From NCBI GenBank assembly GCA_000149265.1, contig CH002650.1:21766-85765 (forward strand): a stretch of DNA of 64,000 bases, read 5' to 3'. Below, piece after piece: positions 11,401 to 21,815 of this stretch. A model generated the notes under the pieces. It saw only the letters and a program-made list of their open reading frames with translations, was not told the DNA's origin and searched no databases. The translations under genes were made by a program, and so were the position numbers. This DNA comes from Ciona savignyi (lineage: Eukaryota > Chordata > Ascidiacea > Phlebobranchia > Cionidae). The first letter of the stretch is position 1. Every line of letters begins with the position of its first letter.

Positions 11401-12695
11401 ATTCGTGTTAAGCAAGAAAGCATCACCTAACCAGTAAAGTTCATCGCAAATAATAAAAAATCACAGACAAAACTAATAACTGCTGCAGACTTCAGGATAC
11501 CATGGTAATGATGGTAAATATTGCTTTAAAGAGTAATAAGCGGTTATGTTTCTTCATATTCCCTGATAAGGTTAAATATTTTGTTTTTCAAAAAGTTTTA
11601 CACAATTATGTTATTTATGTGCCGCAAATTTATGTTGTACGCACCTGTAAATATGGTAATGAGTCAAGTTTGGCGGATTTCAAGTTATTCTTGTCGGCTT
11701 TCAGTGTGAGGAGGTGAGTAAGGTGGTTCAAGGAGGATATATCTTCAAGGAGGTTACCAGAAAGGTCAACATACCGAACATGAATGAACTTCTTTAACAA
11801 TTCAACATCAGTTAGGTCTCTGCAAACATTTCAAAAATTAAATCGCATCGGAATGTTTGAATTATTGTATTGTTATGTTCTGTTCTTCCAAAACAGTAAA
11901 AAACACAAGTAACTTACAAATAATAGAAAAACACATCCTTTAAAAGTATTACTAATAACAGTTAGATATAAATGTTTTAACAATTGCTTTAGTTTGGTTT
12001 AAAATTGTGGTCCAACAAAATGTAAAAAGTCTTAATTTCTGTAATTGGACAACTTCTTGTACGTAAAATTTAAAGAAAATAACATGAAATATTTTTTTAT
12101 ATATAAAACCATTTTTAAATACCTTGTTAAAAATGTAACGAAAAACAGAAAAAAATATATAAAGGTGTCTACGAGCTTGCATGAAAAATATATTAGTTTT
12201 CAGTCTTGTGTAAAGGGTGCATAGTTCATGTACATGCGCCTTTAAGCGTGCATTTACAGACAAATATTGAGTTGTTAAGTTTAAAACAAAAGTTAGCAAG
12301 CGTAAGTAACTAACAGTAGAGCAATGATCAAGTCTGTATGCAAAACACAAAAAAAACTTTTACTTTCATATTTGCATCATGTATTAAAGAGAATCAATAT
12401 ATTTCACAATGATACCTTTCATGAGCATCTAATCGAACATAAGCATGTGCCAGCCCATTTCCAATCTTGCAGAGCAGGTTAAGGCACTCAGGGATCATTT
12501 GTTGTACAAGGGGGTTTTCCGGAAGTTTCTGGGTGAAACAAAAATCATTTATTAATAAATTCTTTGGCCAATTTAATTTATGTTTAAAAGAATGATTTTC
12601 GAATGTAAGAAGAGAAAGAAGAAACCGACTCCGGTCTCAGTCGGTGTCTCCTCCTCTTCTCCAGCATCTTCTTCAAAATCTGATCCTTCCGACAT
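8474..12695 (-). CDS. LRRC23: LRRC23 homologue (radial-spoke leucine-rich-repeat protein)
   Basis: Structural protein of the ciliary/flagellar axoneme; vertebrate LRRC23 sits in radial spoke 3, and an LRR protein known as LRR37 is described from Ciona sperm radial spokes (probably this orthologue). Eight minus-strand exons: 12695-12630, 12528-12416, 11819-11645, 11269-11191, 10781-10651, 9898-9762, 9426-9350, 8658-8474; phases agree and give 320 residues (human 343). An acidic N-terminus (MSEGSDFEEDAGEEEE) is followed by the family block CKIGNGLAHAYVRL, then about seven LRRs (for example VRYVDLSGNLLEDISSL, TTLELRGNKLTTTAG, ILHLRDNQIDKLDGF) and the diagnostic cap DNPCLEEDGYRMEVL...LERLDKDEYTDEER, ending acidic. 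The exon 1 donor (GGA|GTCGGT) is the least certain junction. Upstream it is divergent from the lipoxygenase gene. Confidence 0.95.
8690..8937 (-). mobile_element. tRNA-derived SINE copy, minus orientation
   Basis: Carries the body shared with the other copies (GATCACCTCACGCCC, CGTCGGGTTACTG, CAGTGTGTTGT, TGGTAGAACCCATTAATCC) and ends in the reverse of the tRNA-like head (AAAGGCATCGCACTAAACC). It lies in the last LRRC23 intron. Confidence 0.8.
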
Positions 12696-14145
12696 TTTTA
12701 AAATTCACTTAATATCTGCAAAATGGTTTCATAACAGTTTTGTAAGAATAAAATATTCATATTTTATCCCTGTGAATGAAAAAGTTATGGGGTGTTATAA
12801 CACAGGGAATTGGAAGATTACCCCATGCCCATCGCAGTATGCTGTATATGATTGAAATGTGTATTTTTTGTTTTAATCCATTAATCTACTGAACACTAGA
12901 AATGTCCGCTAAGTGGTTTGTCCAAGAACATAACTAACTAGCTATGGTTCACTTTTAAGTACCGGTACTTAAAGTTTCCGGATAAGCTACCATGATACAG
13001 TCTTTAAATTATGTCATTTTTCTTTAAAACCTTGTATATGCAAGTAAAAAATTCAGGTTGCAATTGTACTGTTTTTTTACATATTTTTACTCAGATTTTT
13101 TTTTATTTGGATGTTTAGTGTGTGTTTTTGTTATCTTGTGCTGCATAGTTTATGTTTTCTTTATTAGGGTATACAAACTAATAGCTTTCACCTACACAAT
13201 GCAGGGATCGGTCAAAGTGCAATATTGCCCTAATGACCTGGACTAAACACACACTGTAAAATCTAGGCAAATCGGTTGCGAGCATAGGGTATCTGATGCA
13301 TATGCATGGACATTTTTTAGTCATTCTTGCTTCTTGGGTTCCGGAGATAAGTTATATTATATACTGCCAAAAAAGTGAAACAATAGGTCGTCCAGTACAA
13401 AACAATTAGGAAATTATTAGTATACACAATGCAATATATTCTCTAAGTAAAAGTAACAAGAAATGTAATTACGTTTATGCGAAGTAGAACGTTTAACGCG
13501 AACACTGGAAAAAGAGTCCTTAGCAACGAATAGTCGCTAACCGCTCGGTTGACATACATTAAGCTGTAGTGAACATGTTAAAGGTTAATAATAAAATAAA
13601 ATCGAGAGCAAAGTGACACTTGCCTTTGTAAAAAATGTAGTACGTATTTCCAATCGCATGATAGAAAAAAATATTTGATTTCCGTTTAGTACTAAATAAA
13701 ATTACACGTTTGAATAAAAATTATTAAGTAGTTCCGAATTTATGTTCTGTTTTAATGACTGGGTACGATTGTTTAAGAAAAATTCTGTGAATTAAATTTG
13801 TATAAAGATCTTCTGTTTTGTGGCAATACTTTAAAACACCACAACAATGACGCCCTAACCCCATCCTTCCATAAAAAGGCGAAACAATGACGTAACTATT
13901 TTCAGTTACGCTAGTATGTAGGATCTAATCATATCATAAATACCGGCATAATTCAAGATACCGATCAGCCTGGCTGAAATAAACAACCGCACACGTCACT
14001 CTTGATCGCAGTAATCGACCGGAAGACGTCGGACGGATAAGATGAATCGGTAACATTTTGTCGGCAACCTACTACGTATCATTTGTGCATATAGTACAAC
14101 TTTTGAATGGTCAATACTATAGCATCGTAAATTATAGCGTCCTAA
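12696..14145. other. Intergenic region between divergent LRRC23 and lipoxygenase genes
   Basis: AT-rich. It contains a degenerate minus-orientation SINE (about 12750-12990) and no supportable exon. Promoters of both flanking genes should lie here; no convincing core element stands out. Confidence 0.55.
12750..12990 (-). mobile_element. Degenerate SINE copy, minus orientation
   Basis: Shares TATCCCTGTGAATG, AACACAGGGAA, CCATTAATCTACTG, ATGTCCGCTAAGTG and AACTAACTAGCTA with the full copies, but carries many changes. Confidence 0.6.
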
Positions 14146-17100
14146 ATGGAGACGACAACTTATACAATTACGGCAAAGGTGGGTGGGTTTTATAGAAGTT
14201 ATTGAAGTAATGTGCATAAACGGTCTTCCAACAGACTGGTAGCGAGTTTAAGGTGGGAAAGACCGATGCTACAGTCTCAATCAAGTTGATTGGAGAGAAG
14301 GGCCACAGGAGCACAAAGTGGCTGGTGCTGGATAACTTCTGGCGAGATGATTTTGAGTTCGGTCGGACTGATGTCTTCAAAGTAAAAGCCATCGACATTG
14401 GCTTGCCAAGCGTGATTAGGCTAAGTCAGTTGGCACTTTGTTTACATTCAGCGTTGTAGAATATTGTTATATAAAGCGAAAGCATAAATCATTTATTTGA
14501 TATTGAGGTGTCTGGATATGTGAATTGTGCTAACACCAAACAATTGGCCCAACAATCTGCAATACACTGTAATATCTCCGTCCAAATGTGGGGTGATCTG
14601 GCGATTGGCCGTTAAGGCCTCGTGGGTTTTCGCGTGAAAACAATAAACTCTCTCGACGGTGCCAACAGTGATCTTGTCATTAAAAGAGTTAAATAGATAC
14701 GGAGCTGCACATTGATGTTTACGCTAATGCAGCTACATACCTTAGTTATGCTAATACCAGCTAGTTGGGAATCACTGTTCTATCTCTCCTATCTCATACA
14801 AAGCAGAATACACAGAGCCAGAACAAAAAATTCAAAACAGCTCAATGAACTGTAGCATGCTTTATGAATTCTTACTGTCTTACAACTCAATGCATTTTGC
14901 TTTGAACTAAGATCTTTTTTAAACTGTTTTTACTTTTATGGTTGTAAGAAACCTGTAATACTTATTTTTTTAATAGAAATGGATAAATTATCGGACTCGA
15001 GCGGCTGGCATTGTGAGCATGTCATCGTTTCTCAGGCTAAGATTAAACGAACTTTCTATGTCAACGATTGGCTTTATGACGTCATAGACGTTGGGTACGG
15101 AAGAGGTGAGTTATACCGGCGAGTATATGCGGATATTACGTAATATTGGGGTTCGCAGCCATGTTGCCGCAACATGAGACGGATGATCACGTGATCGCGA
15201 TCAGGCAAGTGGAAGTGGAGCGGAACCGAGCTCAGTTCCGGTGGAACATCCGCCCAACCAGCGATGACTCAGGGTGGAGTCTTCCGCGGTATGCTGACGC
15301 GGATGAATATGAAGAACTGCCACACCACTTCCGTTTAAACGACCAGCAAATAACCAACTTCTATGGTCAGAGACAGATTGCATTGTATAACAGCCTTCTA
15401 CAATACACCTCACGTGAGTATCTATTGTACAAACTAAAACATTCCTTATGTAAGAATTGAAGATTTGGTAATAGAACATGGATAATAAAGGGGCCTGGTT
15501 ACAGCATACAAATCAATACTTTTCGTAATTTGTAACAATTGGGCATGGGGTGTGATAGATATGGATATAGACTATTTGTGTCTTAACCACGTGAATGGGA
15601 AAATACAGGGTGCAGTTATCATTATGGGATCGTCACTGGTTCTTTATAATTGACATGTTGCATGAGAGTCGGTTGAGCACACATTTCTGCCACACGATTA
15701 TTCCTGTTTCACGCAGAGTTGCTACATACAAAGAAGTTGACAGATTTCGACGACTACACAGCATGTTTCATCCATCCAAGCCTACCCAGCGATATTCCAT
15801 CCTTCTATGACAAGTAAATAACACACCCCCTATTAATGCTTGTGTAGCTGTAGGGCGGTGCGAGAATCGTTCATTTCGGTCAATATTATGTTATTTAGGA
15901 TACTTCATATCTATTGCAGTGTGCTGTTTATGTTTAGAACGTTCCTACCGTTTTAGTAGACCATCAATACATTTAAAAACTGTCTTTCCCGCAGACACAA
16001 CCAATTATCTAGCTGTTTCGGGTAATAATACCAAACAACTAATTAAAACATCCTTACTATCCTACAAATATCATTATGACGTAGATGGTCAACGGATGCT
16101 GAGCTAGGACGGCAGATTCTCAATGGCGTCAACCCAACAGTGATCGAGAAATGCATTGAACTTCCACCTGGCTTCAAACCCACTGACTTCGACTGCGGGG
16201 AGGCTATACACCAACGAATCGAGGTTTATTTGTAATGTAGTCATGGTGATAACTACAAAATTGCATTGATCTTGCTACTTTGTGGTGGATAGAATAGGAT
16301 ATTCATGTTTATCCCCATGAATGGGAAAACAATGGGGTTAACACACTGCCAATCGTCAGATCACCTTGCGCCCATCGTCGGGTTACCGGAGCTATTGCAG
16401 TGTGTTGTGTATGATTCACACCTACTTTTATTTTAGTAGAACCCATTAATCCGCGGCGTTCAGACAATATCCGTTAAGTGCCTTGTCCAAGAACAGCAGA
16501 ATAGCTGACGACCAGTTTCGAACCTGCAACCCCTCGGCTGAAAGGCGACGCACTAAACCACCAGACTAATCTGTCGTACAATGATGATAACATGTGCATA
16601 CTGTAGGAAGGAAAGCTTTTCATCATCAACTATGCTGAATTGACCACTGGTGGGCGACGTAATCGCACAAAGAACGGGGACCGACTTTACTGCGCCGACC
16701 CGGTTTGCCTGCTACTGGTTAATGAGACGAATATTCTACTTCCTGTCGCCATCCAATTGGAGGAAGGCGGTCACGTGTTCTCACCCCGCGACTCGTATTA
16801 TGATTGGTTGCTCGCGAAGCTGTATTTCCGTTGTTGTGACGTCAATATTCACGAGGTAAGGAAACGAAGCCACCATCACATTCAGTATCTTATTATATTA
16901 TAAGCAGGAAGCTTGTGTATGCAACTAACTTAACGATCACAATAGATAGAATTGTTCAAAACTACAGTAATCGAGCCAGCTTCTGCGCGACAAGCACGAT
17001 AGGTTGAATACCAACCCGATGTGATAAACTTTTATTTCATCCCGTACCATGTTTAATTGCAATATCCACAGTGGAAATACCACTACCTACTCACCCACGC

Positions 17101-19517
17101 CATCATGGAGCCCTTCGCCATCGCCTCATTCCGCTGCTTCTCGCGACGCCACCCCGTCTACAAGTTATTGCGCCCCCACGTGCACACAATACCAGCCATC
17201 AACACTCTTGCTCGTGTAAACCTGCTGGGGCCAAAAGCTGCTTCAAATTTCTTTCTTTCCCTAAGTACATTACACGATTCCCCAACATTGTGCCCGGTGT
17301 AACCCTCCTATTCCACCCACAGACGGAGTAGACACAGCACGTCGAGCGTTTCAAAATCTCCACTTCGATAAACTCAACATTCCAGAAGTTTTTATTAAGC
17401 AAGGTAATATCGCTATCATATAGGCCGACCGATTAGTGTAGGATAAAATAGAATATCCATGTTTATCCCTGTAAATTGGAAAACCAAGGGGGTTAACACA
17501 CAGGAAATCGTCAGATAACCTCGCTCCCACCGTAGGGTTTCCGGAGCTATTGTAGTGTGTTGGGTATGATTTAAACGTTTATTCAATTTTGTAGAACCTG
17601 GGTTCAGGCAATGTTCTTTTAGTAAGTGCCTTGCTCAAGGACACAACCGACACTCTAGCGACCAGTTTCGAAACAGTGGGTTCGAGGTAATCTGACGATT
17701 GCCGACGTGTTGACGCAACATTGCGTTTTCCAATTTACATGAATATCCTATTTCGCAGCATTAATTGTAAACTTCTTACAATAAAAGGGACGGACAGCAC
17801 TGAGGTGTTACGTCAGTATTATTATCGAGATGACGCGCTTCTCCTGTGGAAGGCTATCAATCAATACGTCACATCCGTTATGTCGCTATTCTACAACAAG
17901 GATGAGGTGAGATATCCGTCAAAAAGGAATGTTATATGGGATATGTTATTTCCGGAAATGAGAAAGGGATAGTTATATGGGTAAACGTGGGAGGGTTACC
18001 ACATGGACAATTGTTAGATTACCTCATGATTACCTAACGTTTACTGGAACTATTCAGTGACTTAAATAAGATTGAGATTTTTCTGCTCTTTTTGTTCCGC
18101 TCTTTGATCCACTTGGTTTAGGCTATATCCTTCGTGTTTGTCGTGTTTTGCCCAAGCACTCAAACAATTAAGACAGCGGTTGGCTTCGATCTTACAATCT
18201 TTTGGCTGGATGGCGACGTACTAACCAACTGAGCTATGCGACTGGATATGACGTAAATATTTTGCAGGATGTGACCGGGGATATGGAGCTGGCTAACTTT
18301 GTCCGCATGGTGGCAACAGAGGGCGTCGGTTATGACGGGAATTTGAAGGGATTTCCAATAAAACTGGAAAACATAGAGGAATTGGTATGTTGGGTGGGCT
18401 CTCATGTGGTGGTTACATTACTCGCATCTGACAGCATACCGGGTGGTATATTGGCTTTGAAGAGGCTTCTTAATTCAGTAATTTCACTGTTCAAGGACCA
18501 TGTGGCTATGAAACCGAAAGTTCGGTTAACTCGTCCTCGGATTTATAATCTCAAATTTATTTCTTCACCCACCAGAATATTAATCCATCATCCATCCAGG
18601 TTGAATATCTGACGATAATTGTCTTCACCTGCTCCGCGCAACACGCAGCAAGCAACTTCGGTCAGTTCGAGTTGTACAAATTCATCCCGAATGCGCCTGG
18701 CGGCATGCGGCTTCCGCCACATAAGAAGGGAGAGGTGACGGTGTGATAGTTATGTGTGACGTAATAATTGACGTTATGTCGATGCAGGGATCAATGCAGA
18801 GGATAATGGATAGCCTACCCGATCACTTGATGGCGTGTTTTCAACTTGGTACAGCGTTCACCCTTTCAACGTTTGCCCCTAATGAGGTAAGCTGGGTGGG
18901 TGAAACATCACACGTAGCTAGGGTTGTAGGGTTTCACGCTCAAGCCAAACCAATGGGCTGTACTATCATATAGTGCTTGTCACAAATAATTTCATAAACG
19001 GTCGTTTGTTGAATTCAGTGGATTAATGAGTTTATCGGCACATTGAATAACGCTAGCTAATCGGTGTCCCTGGGCAAGACACTTAACGGACATTGCTTGA
19101 ACCCAGTGGATTAATGGGTTCTATATAAAAAGGGACTAGTGAACCATACACAACACACTGCAGTAGGTTCAGTAACCCGACAGTGAACGCGAGGTGATCC
19201 GACTATTCTATTCTGGTGAATTCAAATGACTGAATTAAGGTGTTTATAATATCAGTATTTCAGATTGTTCACATCACCTTGATTTATGCCAAAAATAAAT
19301 TTGTTCCCTAGCTAAACCTTTGAACTTACTTTCTTAGATCTATTTGGGGGATTTCCCGACCAACCTGTTCGACGACTCAAGGGTCGATAATTATCAGATC
19401 AAATTCCGACGAGAGTTGAAAGCGATTTCGAAACACATTCAAGCGAGAAACGAGGCGATTGATTTCCCGTTCATTTACCTTATGCCTGATCGCATCCCCA
19501 TCAGTATTGCGGTGTGA
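14146..19517 (+). CDS. Animal lipoxygenase (arachidonate 5/12/15-LOX family), complete
   Basis: Non-heme iron dioxygenase that inserts O2 into polyunsaturated fatty acids. Fourteen exons: 14146-14178, 14235-14424, 14977-15105, 15159-15413, 15717-15813, 16085-16223, 16607-16855, 17072-17264, 17323-17403, 17788-17906, 18268-18384, 18600-18734, 18788-18886, 19338-19517. All phases close to 671 residues, the usual animal LOX length. Residues 1-115 form a PLAT domain ([20 protein letters not shown]). Catalytic-domain landmarks: [20 protein letters not shown], iron ligands H368 and H373 (HYLLTH), H549 and N553 ([11 protein letters not shown]), and the C-terminal Val671, where vertebrate enzymes have Ile. 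A411 in NTLAR fits an S-specific enzyme. The exon 8 donor at 17264 is chosen on phase; that linker is the only unclear stretch. Positional specificity cannot be read reliably. Confidence 0.96.
16282..16577 (-). mobile_element. tRNA-derived SINE copy, minus orientation (lipoxygenase intron 6)
   Basis: Nearly full length, from the tail-proximal AGGATATTCATG...CCCCATGAATGG through AGTGCCTTGTCCAAG to the reversed tRNA-like head (GGCGACGCACTAAACC) near 16540-16575. Confidence 0.82.
17437..17700 (-). mobile_element. SINE copy, minus orientation, partial (lipoxygenase intron 9)
   Basis: Starts ATAGAATATCCATGTTTATCC and continues through the shared body (CCGTAGGGTTTCCGGAGC, TAGTGTGTTG) to CTAGCGACCAGTTTCGA. 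The tRNA-like head is missing and the CCCATTAATCC segment is deleted. Confidence 0.75.
18060..18245 (-). mobile_element. Divergent tRNA-derived repeat, minus orientation
   Basis: Its reverse strand starts with a tRNA-like A-box string (TAGCTCAGTTGGTTAG) close to 18225-18240 and then a body only distantly like the common SINE. It may be a second, older subfamily. Confidence 0.45.
19020..19215 (+). mobile_element. SINE copy, plus orientation, 5' truncated (lipoxygenase last intron)
   Basis: Shows TGTCCCTGGGCAAGACACTT, GGATTAATGGGTTCTA, ACAACACACTGCAGTAG, AACCCGACAGTGAACGCG. The tRNA-like head is lost. Confidence 0.7.
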
Positions 19518-20275
19518 TTATCCCCATCATCAAGTGAATTGTGGACTGGAGATAATGGACGATGGCCTGTTGTATATCCTTCAATACAGATATTCTAATC
19601 TTGTAATTCTTACTGTATATCCTTGTTTATTCGGATTATTATCATTGGTTATACCTGGACTGTCGTAATTACAGCCGTGTAAAGATAAGTATTAAATGCT
19701 TTTGTGTCCATATTTGTCAACAAACACCGATTGGAAATTTTAAAACAAACGTGTTTGAACTGAAAGCATTCTTTATGCTGTGTGGGTATTTTCTCAATTT
19801 AAGCATAAAGACTTCATATTGTATATTCTTATAAGTCTCTATTAACTATTTTTTGCACAGTAGGTAATTTTTAGATTTAAAAAGAAGGCCTATATTCCAT
19901 CAATGCAAAAAAACAAATCCCAATATACCGAGCTTAATAAACTTTGATTTGCAACAATATTACAGCAATAAATCTGTTATTATGAGTTCTCTTCGAATTC
20001 GAAACGTCACTAAAGCCGTTTTATACATGGGGCGGTATATGAGTCCGCCATGCTAACCATTTGTCCATACGTTTTTGGAATGTTTGTTAACTCTATAGTC
20101 TATGAGCTATTGCTTTTGCCTACGACCTAATGTCAAGGATCTTAGGCCGGTTGTAAAGTTCTTACATTAATACAAACTTGTTTAAACACTTCGATTCCCC
20201 ACCACCGTGATACACCACCACATTTGGGTAAAGTAAATAGATAAGAAGTGAACATGTTTATTATAATCTGACATA

Positions 20276-20465
20276 TAGGATAGGATATTCATTTTTATTC
20301 CTGTGATTGGGAAAACCAAGGGCTAACACACGGGCAACCGTCAGATCACCTCGGGCCCGCCGTCGGGTTACCGGAAATCTTGCAGTGTGTTGTGTATAAT
20401 TGAGACGTTTCTTCAAATTGGTAGAACCCAAAATTCTCTGGCTTCAGGTAATATCCGTTAATATA
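20276..20465 (-). mobile_element. SINE copy, minus orientation, truncated
   Basis: Runs from AGGATAGGATATTCATTTTT through CGTCGGGTTACCGG and TGGTAGAACCC to AGGTAATATCCGTTA; the tRNA-like half is absent. Confidence 0.75.
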
Positions 20466-21194
20466 ATAAAAAAGCAGCTTCTTCCAGTACAACCCCTTGG
20501 AAAGAGAATGCTGCTTCCGAACCGAACAAACATTGGGAAACTGGGTATAATATCATAATTGCCGAAATATTGTTATAACAAACGTGTATTTTTAAATATA
20601 AATTAAAAATTGTGAAGAAACGTAGATATATAAAGTAAATGTGAAAAACACATTTGAACGATAAATACCTCAGTATTCTTGGGAAACTTACAAAATATAA
20701 AATGCCCAGGCATGTATATTAAACATTGTTATAACCAGCTATAGGCATACACTCAAAACCCACCTAAATGAACAGACAATTTAAAAACAAATAAAAAAGA
20801 TGGCGCAAGCCATATCAATCTTTGAAGAATTTAGGGGAAATTCCCAAAACTGAACTTAAATCAGATATCAGTCAGAAAACACAGTTCCTACGGTTTAATT
20901 TCTACTCAAACCAATATTGCTAAATGCTTCATTAAAACTCAGTCACCAGTTCTTTATTTGCCCATAACCAACCGCGAGCTTTGTAAACCCACAGCAATAT
21001 ACTGCTTCTACAGAACATGGATATCAAATCTGGTAAACATCAGTTTCTGGTCGCACAAACAAACTATAGGCATATGCAGAATGTATATTATATATCAATG
21101 TGTTATTTTAATTTAGGTAATCAGAAAACTGAACATTTCTGCTATTTTGGATGCATTCTTTTTTGTACCTAGCCAAGTTTTGAATTAAAGTTTT

Positions 21195-21260
21195 TTTTTT
21201 ATACAGTCTGTATAGGTATCGGTCGCGTTAACCATTCGGCCACACGACCGTACAGTTTGG
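21195..21260 (-). mobile_element. tRNA-Ser-like 5' fragment with A-rich tail (retropseudogene or SINE head)
   Basis: On the minus strand the segment reads GTGTGGCCGAATGGTTAACG, a tRNA-Ser-like D-arm and A-box, and soon afterwards runs into a stretch of A residues. There is no B-box or full cloverleaf, so it is not a functional tRNA gene. Confidence 0.4.
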
Positions 21261-21689
21261 ATGCATTCTGACTACTGTGCGGAGGAGTGAAATGTGGTTC
21301 CATTCGACAGATCAGTATACAAGTCTGGTTGTCAAAAGCAAGGTTTTTGGGAACAGTTAAACGACGTTACAACTTTTGCCCAAAACATTCGATGCCATAT
21401 AAACGCTTCGGGCACTTTGACAATCCTTACATATGCCAACAAACCGGATAAAACGAAGCAACTTGACTGGGCTTTCGGTGTAATGACAATTGTACAAAAT
21501 ACATAAAACAGAAATGTCCAAACCTTCATTGTATTGTGTTGGATTGAACAATATATTGGCGTTTTTTTATTTTCTTTAATGGACGCATAGCATTATTGTA
21601 AACCGTCGGATAAAAATGATTGCGAATGTCCTTCGTCGTATGGAAACACATAACGCGAAGGCTTAGCTCGTGTCATTGAATAGAAAGTC

Positions 21690-21815
21690 GTTACGCCATT
21701 GAACGGAAAGTTGGATGGCTGTGTACGTCATCGAATAGAAAATTTGGATGGTTGCGGACGTCATCGGATAAAAAAAACGATAGGTTGTCACGGTCGTCAT
21801 CGGATAGAAAATAAA
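21690..21815 (-). repeat. Imperfect tandem repeat at the CDC20 3' end
   Basis: About four units of 32-37 bp, each with TTGGATGG-like and GACGTCATCGGATAGAAAA-like blocks, overlap the last CDC20 codons and continue into its 3' UTR. The stop codon itself (TCATCGG on the plus strand) is part of a unit. Confidence 0.6.

Larger units (their letters stand above)
19518..21796. other. Intergenic region between convergent lipoxygenase and CDC20
   Basis: AT-rich and without a supportable gene. It contains a SINE (20276-20465), a tRNA-Ser-like retro-fragment (about 21195-21260) and an imperfect tandem repeat abutting the CDC20 stop (21690-21815). The plus-strand ORF at 21294-21506 has no start context or family resemblance. 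Confidence 0.6.

Noticed and set aside
12580-12855. Plus ORF of 91 aa beginning with a Lys-rich stretch
   Set aside because: Antisense shadow of the acidic LRRC23 first exon, running on into SINE sequence.
17057-17402. Three overlapping ORFs in 17057-17402
   Set aside because: Only the frame starting TGGAAATACCAC matches lipoxygenase; the others are shadows.
21294-21506. Plus ORF of 70 aa downstream of the lipoxygenase
   Set aside because: No splice sites, no family resemblance, and overlapped by equal-length ORFs on the other strand.
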